Shown in pieces: positions 1 to 6,925 of a DNA stretch of 15,605 nucleotides. Position 1 is the stretch's first letter. Every line of letters starts with the position of its first letter. Made by a program: the position numbers and the translations under genes. Source of the DNA: an uncultured Clostridia bacterium (lineage in GTDB: Bacteria; Bacillota; Clostridia; Oscillospirales; Ruminococcaceae); NCBI GenBank assembly GCA_947632425.1, contig CANRPG010000025.1, positions 1 through 15,605 on the forward strand. The letters run 5' to 3'. The notes under the pieces are model-generated. The model was given only the letters and a program-made list of their open reading frames with translations. It was not told the DNA's origin and made no database searches.

Positions 1-15
1 ATAAAAATAGTAAAA

Positions 16-155
16 ACTCGTGCCAACGGCTCTGTTAAGCCAAATAACTCGTGCCAAAACTCGTGCGCAACTCGTGCGCAACTCGTGCCAACGGCTCTGT
101 TAAGCCAAATAACTCGTGCCAAAACTCGTGCGCAACTCGTGCCGAACTCGTGCAG
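16..155. repeat. 65-bp tandem repeat, two copies plus partial third
   Basis: Copy 1 spans 16-80 and copy 2 spans 81-145. They are identical except in the last few bases, and a third copy starts at 146 and breaks off after ACTCGTGC. The word ACTCGTGC occurs nine times (16, 47, 59, 70, 81, 112, 124, 135, 146) with spacings 31, 12, 11, 11, repeated. Between the first two words of each copy lies GGCTCTGTTAAGCC, whose GGCT/AGCC ends could form a small hairpin. All frames contain stops and no coding role is apparent. The family of this repeat is not recognised. Confidence 0.9.
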
Positions 156-171
156 ATTACTCTTAACCCGC

Positions 172-196
172 CCCCGCCGACGGCGGGGCGTTCTTA
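172..196. terminator. GC-rich hairpin, possible intrinsic terminator
   Basis: CCCCGCCG (172-179) and CGGCGGGG (181-188) are perfect inverted arms around a single A, so a folded RNA would have about 7 bp closed by a 3-nt loop. It is followed by CGTTCTTA, which is only moderately T-rich. It could terminate a gene lying before the window, or it could be part of a dispersed intergenic repeat, given the repeats on both sides. Confidence 0.4.
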
Positions 197-224
197 CTTC
201 TTACTTCTAACCTCTTACCTCTAA
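191..224. repeat. Heptamer tandem repeat array 1
   Basis: A pyrimidine-rich stretch with a 7-bp period. It reads as a partial TTCTTA followed by CTTCTTA, CTTCTAA, CCTCTTA and CCTCTAA, so each unit fits YYTCTWA. It lies directly after the GC hairpin and contains no gene. Confidence 0.8.
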
Positions 225-249
225 CAGGTCAACGCAGTGACCCAAATAA

Positions 250-280
250 CTAGCTACTAGCAACTAATCTCTAGCTACTA
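250..280. repeat. Heptamer tandem repeat array 2
   Basis: A second array with the same 7-bp period but another sequence: CTAGCTA, CTAGCAA, CTAATCT, CTAGCTA, then CTA. The word CTAGCTACTA occurs at 250 and again at 271, three periods apart. The bases just before it, CCAAATAACT at 242-251, also occur inside both 65-bp repeat copies (40-49 and 105-114). The arrays and the longer repeat therefore share a junction sequence. Confidence 0.75.
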
Positions 281-281
281 T

Positions 282-310
282 TTGACTTTTCCTGCGATTT
301 GTGTTATAAT
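282..310 (+). promoter_or_regulatory. Sigma-A promoter of the DUF1848-macrodomain-sirtuin operon
   Basis: TTGACT (-35, 282-287) and TATAAT (-10, 305-310) are separated by 17 bp, with TG at 302-303 giving an extended -10. Transcription would start near 317 and leave a leader of about 60 nt before the ATG at 379. The promoter directly abuts heptamer array 2. Confidence 0.85.
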
Positions 311-378
311 TAAATTGCTGAATTTCCGCTTTAATAATAAATAGAATTGTAATAATACCAAGAAAGGACGGCGCTGTC

Positions 379-1305
379 ATGATAATAAACACGGGTATGC
401 GGACGGATATTCCGGCGTTTTATTCGGAATGGCTGATGAACAGACTGCGGGCGGGGTTTGTACTCGTGCGAAATCCTTACCGTCCCGAATTGGTAACGCG
501 TTACGAATTAAATCCCGATGTGGTGGATTGTATCGCGTTTTGCACGAAAAATCCCGCGCCTATGCTGAAATATCTTGATGAACTGAAAATCTATCATCAA
601 TATTGGTTCGTAACGATAACGCCTTACGGAAAAGACATCGAACCGAATGTTCCGCCGAAAGAAGATGTTATGCGGGATTTTACCGCGCTGTCAAAGGCTG
701 TCGGAATAAACTGCGTCGGCTGGCGTTACGACCCGATTTTTATTGATAACATTTATACATTAGAGCGCCATATTGCGGATTTTGAGCAGATGTGCAAAAT
801 GCTTTCGGGTTACACAAAAGTTTGCGTTATCAGCTTTATTGACCTCTATGAAAAAGTAAAACGCAACTTTCCGCAGGCTAAAGAAGTTACACAAAGCGAG
901 CGGATTGCAATAGCAAAGGCGTTCGCAAAAATCGCGCAAACGCACGGCATTACAATAAAAGCCTGTGCCGAGGGAAACGACCTTGCTCCTTACGGCGCGG
1001 ACTGTTCGGGTTGTATGACGCGCGAAACCTTTGAAACCGCTGTCGGCTGTCGCTTGAATATTCCCAACAGAAAATCGGCGCGCGCGGAATGTAACTGCGT
1101 ACTCGGAACGGACATCGGCGCATACGACACTTGCGGACATCTTTGCCGATACTGTTACGCGAATTACAATCACGAAAATGTTGTGAAAAATATGCGCCTG
1201 CACGACCCTAATTCACCTTTGCTTGTCGGTAAATTAAACGAGGGCGAAGTAATACATCAGGCAAAACAGGAAAGTTGGACGGATAGTCAGATTGCGTTTT
1301 TTTAG
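379..1305 (+). CDS. DUF1848 family protein with radical-SAM-like Cys cluster
   Basis: A 308-residue protein whose start (ATG after AGAAAGGA) gives the usual family N terminus, RRTDIPAFYSEW-like (here MRTDIPAFYSEW). Other family-type segments are FCTKNP (54-59), FVTITPYG (77-84) and GWRYDPI (114-120). The C-terminal third is rich in cysteine: C196, C209, C212, C224, C238, C240, and then C252-x3-C256-x2-C259 within DTCGHLCRYCYAN. Pfam notes that the DUF1848 cysteine cluster resembles the iron-sulfur motif of radical SAM enzymes, but at the opposite end of the protein. The reaction is unknown. It is the first gene of an operon with a macrodomain hydrolase and a sirtuin, 12 nt upstream of the former, which suggests a role in the same protein-modification process. 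The family assignment is firm; any enzymatic role is inference. Confidence 0.93.
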   Translation: MIINTGMRTDIPAFYSEWLMNRLRAGFVLVRNPYRPELVTRYELNPDVVDCIAFCTKNPAPMLKYLDELKIYHQYWFVTITPYGKDIEPNVPPKEDVMRDFTALSKAVGINCVGWRYDPIFIDNIYTLERHIADFEQMCKMLSGYTKVCVISFIDLYEKVKRNFPQAKEVTQSERIAIAKAFAKIAQTHGITIKACAEGNDLAPYGADCSGCMTRETFETAVGCRLNIPNRKSARAECNCVLGTDIGAYDTCGHLCRYCYANYNHENVVKNMRLHDPNSPLLVGKLNEGEVIHQAKQESWTDSQIAFF

Positions 1306-1317
1306 GCGGTGATTTTT

Positions 1318-2073
1318 TTGGACAAACTTGATTTTTTGATAAATTATCTTCTTTCGGAGAGGAATGAAGAAATTGAAATTCCCGAAGATGAAAATTCAAA
1401 ATTTCGGCTTTACAGAAGTCTTGTGAATATCCGTCCTGCAATGCCTGCAAGTACTGAATTTATGCGGGTCGAGGATGAGTTTCTCACGGAATTTACCGAT
1501 AATAAAGGTATTACGGATATTTCCGATTTAGTGTCAATCGAAGATAAAATATATCTTTGGCAAGGCGATATTACTACGCTGAAATGCGGTGCGATAGTCA
1601 ACGCCGCAAACGCGGGTTTGACGGGGTGTTATCAGCCTTGCCACAACTGCATTGACAACTGTATTCACACTTTTGCGGGAGTTCGTCTGCGGTTTAAATG
1701 CAATGAAATTATGCAGGCGCAGGGTTACGAAGAACCCACGGGTCAAGCGAAAATCACGCCTGCCTACAATTTGCCGTTCGATTATGTGATACACACGGTA
1801 GGTCCGATTGTCAGCGGACGGCTTAACAATGAGCATTGCAGGCTGTTGGAAAGCTGTTACAAAAGCTGTCTTGAAATTGCAATTGAGAATAACATTCAGA
1901 GCGTCGCGTTTTGCTGCATTTCAACGGGAGTGTTCGGTTTTCCGCAGGAAAGGGCGGCGGAAATTGCAATTAAAACGGTACGGGAACATCTCAAAATATA
2001 CGATAATATTCAAATAATATTCAACGTGTTCAAGGAGGACGATTATGAAATTTACAGGCGATTGCTCGGCTGA
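1318..2073 (+). CDS. Zinc-type macrodomain protein-ADP-ribose hydrolase
   Basis: Predicted to remove ADP-ribose from proteins. Numbered from the TTG start (251 aa): an N-terminal helical extension of about 75 residues, then the macrodomain with GDIT (83-86), NAAN (95-98), a Cys/His segment GCYQPCHNC (C104, C108, H109, C111) and the phosphate-binding loop ISTGVFGFP (201-209). The Cys/His segment lies where SirTM-linked macrodomains bind a catalytic zinc. Start choice: TTG at 1318 has AGGCGGTGA at 1304-1312, five bases upstream. The alternative GTG at 1309 sits inside that ribosome binding site and would add three residues. The gene follows DUF1848 by 12 nt and overlaps the sirtuin gene by 29 nt, as expected for a coupled eraser/writer pair. 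The family is secure; the zinc ligands are assigned by analogy. Confidence 0.93.
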   Translation: MDKLDFLINYLLSERNEEIEIPEDENSKFRLYRSLVNIRPAMPASTEFMRVEDEFLTEFTDNKGITDISDLVSIEDKIYLWQGDITTLKCGAIVNAANAGLTGCYQPCHNCIDNCIHTFAGVRLRFKCNEIMQAQGYEEPTGQAKITPAYNLPFDYVIHTVGPIVSGRLNNEHCRLLESCYKSCLEIAIENNIQSVAFCCISTGVFGFPQERAAEIAIKTVREHLKIYDNIQIIFNVFKEDDYEIYRRLLG

Positions 2074-2896
2074 AATCCTGCGTTTGAAAAGAGAAATTGA
2101 TACTGCCGAAACGGTAGTAATAGGCGCGGGAGCGGGGTTGTCGACTGCGGCAGGATTTACTTATTCTGGAGAGAGATTTCAAAAATATTTCAGCGATTTT
2201 GAGGAAAAATTCGGATTTCACGATATGTATTCGGGAGGATTTTTCCCGTTTGAAACGCCCGAAGAAATGTGGGCGTACTGGTCGCGGTATATCTATATCA
2301 ATCGCTATACTGACGTTGACAACGGCACATACAAACGGCTTTTTGATATAGTGAAAAACAAGAATTATTTCGTTATAACAACGAATGTTGACCATCAGTT
2401 TCAGAAAGCGAGTTTTGATAGATCGCGGCTGTTTTATACGCAAGGCGACTATGGGCTTTTTCAGTGCTCCGTACCATGCCACCAAGCGACTTATGACAAC
2501 GAAGATAATATCAAAGACATGATAGAATTTCAGAAGAATATGAAGATACCTACCGAGCTTATCCCCAAATGCCCCAAGTGCGGAAAACCTATGACGATGA
2601 ATCTTCGCAGCGATAATAAATTTGTTGAGGATGACGGCTGGCACGCATCGGCGAATCGTTATTCGGAATTTCTGCAAGCAAACAGCAGTCGGCACATCTT
2701 GTTTTTGGAACTCGGCGTTGGCTACAATACGCCCGTTATTATAAAATATCCGTTCTGGAAAATGACACAGCAAAACCCGAAAGCAGTCTATGCCTGCCTC
2801 AATTACGGCGAGGCTTTCGCACCCGATGAGATAGCCGCGCAAAGCATCTGCATAAACGGCGATATAAGCGATATTCTCGCCGTTATATCGCACTGA
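2045..2896 (+). CDS. Class M (SirTM-like) sirtuin, likely protein ADP-ribosyltransferase
   Basis: A 283-residue cytosolic NAD-dependent protein. The Rossmann-type NAD site GAGAGLSTAAGF is at 27-38, TTNVDHQF at 112-119 (N114, D116), and a structural zinc site is formed by C141, C145, C176 and C179. The position that holds the general-base His in deacetylating sirtuins reads YTQGDYG, with Gln at 133. This substitution is characteristic of SirTM enzymes, which transfer ADP-ribose to proteins instead of deacetylating them. In studied SirTM operons the target is a lipoylated GcvH-like carrier, with a macrodomain partner removing the mark. Here the macrodomain gene overlaps this start by 29 nt, but no carrier or lipoate ligase gene is present in the window. 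The start is supported by AGGAGG at 2033-2038, six bases before the ATG. Confidence 0.94.
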   Translation: MKFTGDCSAEILRLKREIDTAETVVIGAGAGLSTAAGFTYSGERFQKYFSDFEEKFGFHDMYSGGFFPFETPEEMWAYWSRYIYINRYTDVDNGTYKRLFDIVKNKNYFVITTNVDHQFQKASFDRSRLFYTQGDYGLFQCSVPCHQATYDNEDNIKDMIEFQKNMKIPTELIPKCPKCGKPMTMNLRSDNKFVEDDGWHASANRYSEFLQANSSRHILFLELGVGYNTPVIIKYPFWKMTQQNPKAVYACLNYGEAFAPDEIAAQSICINGDISDILAVISH

Positions 2897-2999
2897 AAAG
2901 GGCAGAGAGGTTAAAATTTTGCAAGAATACTTCACTGTCGTTGCGCTGGGCAGGGTAGTGCGTCTGCCTGTTAATATTTATACATTATCGCAAAGAGAA

Positions 3000-3027
3000 A
3001 GCCGCAGATCATTCTGCGGCTGTTCTT
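3000..3027 (+). terminator. Intrinsic terminator after the sirtuin operon
   Basis: AGCCGCAG (3000-3007) and CTGCGGCT (3014-3021) form a perfect 8-bp stem with a 6-nt loop, followed by the short T-rich tail GTTCTT. It lies about 100 nt after the sirtuin stop and before the next promoter, so it separates the two operons. The tail is weak, so read-through is possible. Confidence 0.7.
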
Positions 3028-3087
3028 ATGCGCTTTTGAGAAACACCGACACATTTGTTATAAGTTAAGGACTTCTTAATAATTTTG

Positions 3088-3096
3088 TGGTACAAT
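3088..3096 (+). promoter_or_regulatory. Extended -10 promoter of the ABC/two-component operon
   Basis: TGGTACAAT (3088-3096) is a TGn extended -10 with TACAAT as the hexamer. No good -35 lies 17 bp upstream (AGGACT at 3068-3073). The promoter therefore relies on the extended -10 or needs an activator. Transcription would start near 3103, with a leader of about 18 nt carrying AAGGGGTG (3107-3114) before the ATG at 3121. Confidence 0.55.
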
Positions 3097-3120
3097 AAAG
3101 TTAGAAAAGGGGTGTCGGAA

Positions 3121-5487
3121 ATGTACAAGAGAATAATTTTGCGAGACTTGAAAAGGAAAAAGTCGATGAACATCATATTGCTTATTTTTGTGGTGTTGTC
3201 TGCGATGTTTACGGCAAGCAGCGTGAATAATATTGTTGCCGTAGAGGGCGGACTTGACCATTATTTTGAAGAAGCGGGCATGGCGGACTACTATATTTTG
3301 TCACAAAAACGCAATGGCGAGGATTCTGTTGAGAAGCTGCTGAAAAACAGCGAAAATGCGAAAGCATACCGGAAAGATGATGTGATTTTCACATATAAGA
3401 ATAATTATAAACGCGGCGGCGAAAAAATAATGGAATACTCTAACGTTTCAATGGTGCAGTCGCTAAGTAATTCTGATTTCAATTTTTTTGATGAGAATAA
3501 TAATGTCATCAAAAAAGTTGAACAGGGAAAAATGTACATTACGGGATCGCTCCCAAAAAGATCGGGCTTGCAGGTCGGCGACAAATTTACGCTGAAAATC
3601 GGCGAAATAAATATGGAGTTTGAATTTGCAGGCTCTCTGAAAGATGCATTGTTTGGCTCTGAAATGATAGGCAATCCGAGAATGCTTATAAGTGAGGAAG
3701 ATTTCAGAAAAATTGCAAATGATGATTATGTGAAACAGTACTATTCTGGCAGCGTTTACTACATCGAAACGGACGATTTGTTCAAACTGCAATCGGAAAC
3801 GGCAGATGCGGAAAATGTCTATTTTGCCATAGACAACGAAACGGTGAAATTTTGTTATTTTATGAATACGCTTGTTGCGGTGATAATTTTGATCGTGAGT
3901 ATCGGGTTGATCGTCGTGTCGTTTGCGGTACTGCGTTTCACGATCGGTTTCACAATTGCTGAGGAATTTCGCGAGATCGGCGTTATGAAAGCGATAGGTA
4001 TGAAAAATAATTCTATACGCCTATTGTATCTTGCAAAATATTTCTGCATCGCTTTTGTCGGAGCGATAATCGGATATTTTCTGAATATTCCGTTCGGTAA
4101 AATGCTGATAAAAAGCGTCAGCGAAAATATGGTATTAGAAAATAAAAATTCCGCTGTTATAGGTGTTTTATGCTGTATAGCTGTAGTGCTTGTGATACTC
4201 TTTTTCAGCTGGAGCTGCACAGGAAAAATCAAAAAGCTCTCGCCTATAGACGCTGTTCGCAGCGGTCAGACAGGAGAACGCTTCCACAAAAAAAGCATTC
4301 TTCACCTTGGCAAAACAAGACTGAAAAGCACTGCATTTCTTGCTATAAACGACGTGATAAATCAGCCGAAGCAATTCTCCGTTATCACGGCAATATTTAC
4401 AATATGCACGGTTTTTGTTATGGTACTTTCTGTTACGGCAAATACGCTAAGCAGTAAAAATCTTATCAGCGTTATGTCTATCACAGAAAGCGATGTATAT
4501 TATCCCGATACTCAAAGAACCATGGAAATTATGACCGGAGCGAAAACGGAAAGGGAAACCGAAAAGGAAATTGCCGATATTCTCGCTAAGAACAATATGC
4601 CCGCAACGGTTTATATGGAGGCAAATTATAAATTTCCCGTCACAGTAAACGGCAGGAAATACAATATGGATTTTATAAAATGCAGGGATACTAATACGAC
4701 GGATTACACTTACACCGAGGGCAGTCCGCCCATGTATGAAAATGAGATCGCATTGTCAGAAGCAATGGCTGAAAAAATGGACATAGAGATCGGCGATACC
4801 CTGACAATAAATATCGACGGAAAAGAAAGAGATTTTATTATGACGGCAACATTTCAGACTTTCCTGTCGACGGGATATATAGGAAGACTGCATCAGACGT
4901 TGGAAATACCCGACCACCTGATAATCGGCGTTATGAGCTATCAAATAAACTTTGACGATGACCCCGACGAAAAAACAATTGCGGCGCGAGTAGAAAAGCT
5001 AAAAGATATTTTTCACAATGAAAATATTTACGGTATCCGAGAGTACATCAATAATGTAACGGGCGTTTCCGACACAGTGAAAAGCGTGAGAGATCTTGTA
5101 CTGCTGATATCTTTGATAGTGATCATTCTGATCGCGGTACTTATGGAGCGTTCGTTCATTTCAAAAGAGAAAGCCGAGATCGCCCTGATGAAAGCTATCG
5201 GGTTTAAAAACGGCGCAATTATGGCTCAGCACACCGAAAGATTTTTGATTGCGGTCATTTTAGCGCAGATAATTGCCGCCGCACTTTGTGTGCCTCTGCT
5301 GAAGTTGCTCATCGATCCTGTTTTCTCTTCACTTGGTGCAACGGCAGGTATCGAGTATCAGTTTAACGCGCTCGAGCAGTTTGTTGTTTATCCGCTTATC
5401 ATAACTGCAACAGTCGTCATCAGTACGTTTTTGACTTCAATTTACACAAGAACGATAAAAGCGTCCGATACGGCGAATATTGAATAA
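3121..5487 (+). CDS. ABC transporter permease with two FtsX domains (8 TM)
   Basis: A 788-residue membrane protein with two copies of the MacB/FtsX-type half-permease. TM1 is at about 16-37, followed by an extracytoplasmic domain of about 210 residues, then TM2-4 (about 248-272, 304-326, 346-365). The second half has TM5 (about 419-443), another domain of about 215 residues, and TM6-8 (about 659-677, 708-730, 754-776). Each half carries the cytoplasmic coupling motif of the family just after its second TM: EIGVMKAIGMKN (from 285) and EIALMKAIGFKN (from 685). This 4+4 layout differs from the 10-TM BceB-type peptide-sensing permeases. The ATG at 3121 is chosen because AAGGGGTG precedes it; an in-frame TTG at 3085 lies inside the promoter. 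The ATPase and a two-component system follow, pointing to envelope stress, antimicrobial peptide handling or lipoprotein/peptide export. The substrate is unknown. Confidence 0.93.
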   Translation: MYKRIILRDLKRKKSMNIILLIFVVLSAMFTASSVNNIVAVEGGLDHYFEEAGMADYYILSQKRNGEDSVEKLLKNSENAKAYRKDDVIFTYKNNYKRGGEKIMEYSNVSMVQSLSNSDFNFFDENNNVIKKVEQGKMYITGSLPKRSGLQVGDKFTLKIGEINMEFEFAGSLKDALFGSEMIGNPRMLISEEDFRKIANDDYVKQYYSGSVYYIETDDLFKLQSETADAENVYFAIDNETVKFCYFMNTLVAVIILIVSIGLIVVSFAVLRFTIGFTIAEEFREIGVMKAIGMKNNSIRLLYLAKYFCIAFVGAIIGYFLNIPFGKMLIKSVSENMVLENKNSAVIGVLCCIAVVLVILFFSWSCTGKIKKLSPIDAVRSGQTGERFHKKSILHLGKTRLKSTAFLAINDVINQPKQFSVITAIFTICTVFVMVLSVTANTLSSKNLISVMSITESDVYYPDTQRTMEIMTGAKTERETEKEIADILAKNNMPATVYMEANYKFPVTVNGRKYNMDFIKCRDTNTTDYTYTEGSPPMYENEIALSEAMAEKMDIEIGDTLTINIDGKERDFIMTATFQTFLSTGYIGRLHQTLEIPDHLIIGVMSYQINFDDDPDEKTIAARVEKLKDIFHNENIYGIREYINNVTGVSDTVKSVRDLVLLISLIVIILIAVLMERSFISKEKAEIALMKAIGFKNGAIMAQHTERFLIAVILAQIIAAALCVPLLKLLIDPVFSSLGATAGIEYQFNALEQFVVYPLIITATVVISTFLTSIYTRTIKASDTANIE

Positions 5488-5502
5488 ACAGGAGGAATTA
5501 TC

Positions 5503-6261
5503 ATGAATACCGTACTTGAAGTAAAAGACCTTTGCAAGACATATATCGTCAACAAACGGCAGAACAATGTGCTGCGAAATGTGAGTTTTTCCGTAAACGA
5601 GGGCGAAATGATAGGAATAATGGGGCCGTCGGGTTCGGGAAAATCCACACTGCTCTACACCGTTTCGGGAATGGACAAAATGACCGCAGGAGAGGTACTG
5701 TTCAGCGGAAAAAATTTATCCGCCAGCCCAGAAAATGAGCTTGCACAAATGCGTCTTGAGGATATGGGGTTTATTTTTCAGCAGATGTACATGATGAAAA
5801 ATCTCTCTGTACTGGACAATATAATTCTGCCTGCGGTGAAGTCCTCAAAAAAGAAAGAGAGCAACAAAGCAATTGAACAGCGTGGGCGTGAGCTTATGAA
5901 GCGGCTTGGCATTGCGGAAATTGCCGACAATGATATAAATGAAGTATCAGGCGGACAGCTTCAGCGTGCGTGTATATGCCGAAGCATGATAAACGATCCG
6001 AAGATAATTTTTGCAGACGAACCAACGGGTTCTCTCAACCGAACATCTTCGGAAGAAGTTATGGAGGAGCTTGAAAAACTCAATTCAAACGGTACAACAA
6101 TGATGATAGTTACCCATGATGTCAAGGTCGCCGCAAGATGCACAAGAGTGCTGTTCATAGTTGACGGAAACATAAAAGGGGAGTATAATACAGACAGTGA
6201 AAAAAGTATGCGTGACAGAGAGCGCAGCTTGAATAACTGGCTTATGGAAATGGGATGGTAA
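5503..6261 (+). CDS. ABC transporter ATP-binding protein (MacB/LolD-type)
   Basis: A 252-residue ATPase that powers the upstream permease. Walker A GPSGSGKST is at 41-49, the Q-loop FQQ at 92-94, signature VSGGQ at 148-152, Walker B IIFADE at 168-173 with catalytic E173, PTGSLN just after it, and the switch His at H205. All motifs are intact. The family members closest in layout are the LolD/MacB/SalX-type ATPases that pair with FtsX permeases. It starts 15 nt after the permease, with AGGAGG at 5492-5497 placed for the ATG, and ends one base before the response regulator. The last 25 residues form a charged tail beyond the usual domain. Confidence 0.96.
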   Translation: MNTVLEVKDLCKTYIVNKRQNNVLRNVSFSVNEGEMIGIMGPSGSGKSTLLYTVSGMDKMTAGEVLFSGKNLSASPENELAQMRLEDMGFIFQQMYMMKNLSVLDNIILPAVKSSKKKESNKAIEQRGRELMKRLGIAEIADNDINEVSGGQLQRACICRSMINDPKIIFADEPTGSLNRTSSEEVMEELEKLNSNGTTMMIVTHDVKVAARCTRVLFIVDGNIKGEYNTDSEKSMRDRERSLNNWLMEMGW

Positions 6262-6262
6262 A

Positions 6263-6925
6263 ATGGTCGATATTCTTCTTGTTGAAGATAATGAAGAAAT
6301 ATGCAGTCTGCTTGCCGATTTTCTGCGCAAAGAAAATTACACGGTGAGTATTGCAAAAACCGCTGAAAAAGCTTTGTCCTTGTATGAAAAATACGGGGCA
6401 AGGCTTGTCCTGCTTGATATAAATTTACCGGATATTGACGGCTTTTCTGTATGTGAAAAACTGCGCAGAAATGACAATGTTCCTATTATAATTATAACCG
6501 CAAGAACGGACAGGGACGACAAGCTCAGCGGCATTTTGCTTGGTGCTGATGATTATATTGAAAAGCCGTTTGACATTGAAATTCTGCTTGCAAAAATAAA
6601 GGGTATTTTCAAGCGCAGACTTGCTCGAGACATGATCTCTGACGGCAATATAATACTTAATATTTCGGACGGAACGGTTACAAAAAACGGCATACAGACA
6701 GATCTTTCAGCAAAGGAATTTGAACTTCTGCAAATTCTTATGCAGAATAAGGGGCAGACTCTCAGCAAGGAGTTTCTGTTCAATCGTGTATGGGGAATTG
6801 ACAGCGAATCGGAAATGCAGACTTTGACCGTACACATAAAATATCTGCGTGAGAAGATCGAGGACGACCCACAGAAGCCCGAAAAGATCATTACTGTCTG
6901 GGGAAAAGGTTATAGGTGGTCGTGA
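6263..6925 (+). CDS. OmpR/PhoB-family response regulator
   Basis: A 220-residue transcription factor. The receiver domain (about 1-115) has acidic-pocket residues E8 and D9, phospho-acceptor D52 (LLDINLPDIDG), T79 and K101 (EKPFD). The winged-helix DNA-binding domain (about 122-220) ends in the typical ITVWGKGYRW. It starts one base after the ATPase stop with only a weak GGGATGG ribosome site, so translation is probably coupled. It is the partner of the kinase that overlaps its stop codon. Its position in the transporter operon suggests it controls that operon, but no operator could be recognised at the promoter near 3090. Confidence 0.95.
   Translation: MVDILLVEDNEEICSLLADFLRKENYTVSIAKTAEKALSLYEKYGARLVLLDINLPDIDGFSVCEKLRRNDNVPIIIITARTDRDDKLSGILLGADDYIEKPFDIEILLAKIKGIFKRRLARDMISDGNIILNISDGTVTKNGIQTDLSAKEFELLQILMQNKGQTLSKEFLFNRVWGIDSESEMQTLTVHIKYLREKIEDDPQKPEKIITVWGKGYRWS

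Noticed and set aside
16..155. Possible CRISPR array
   Set aside because: The repeats are directly tandem without variable spacers of constant length, the words are only 8-10 bp, and no cas genes are nearby.
2030..2935. Long minus-strand open frame (about 300 codons) antisense to the sirtuin
   Set aside because: It mirrors the sirtuin gene almost exactly, has no ribosome site or recognisable domain, and the + strand product is a clear family member.
2919..3068. 49-codon + strand ORF starting at TTG after the sirtuin
   Set aside because: It reads through the terminator hairpin, has only a modest AGAGG site, and its product resembles nothing I recognise.
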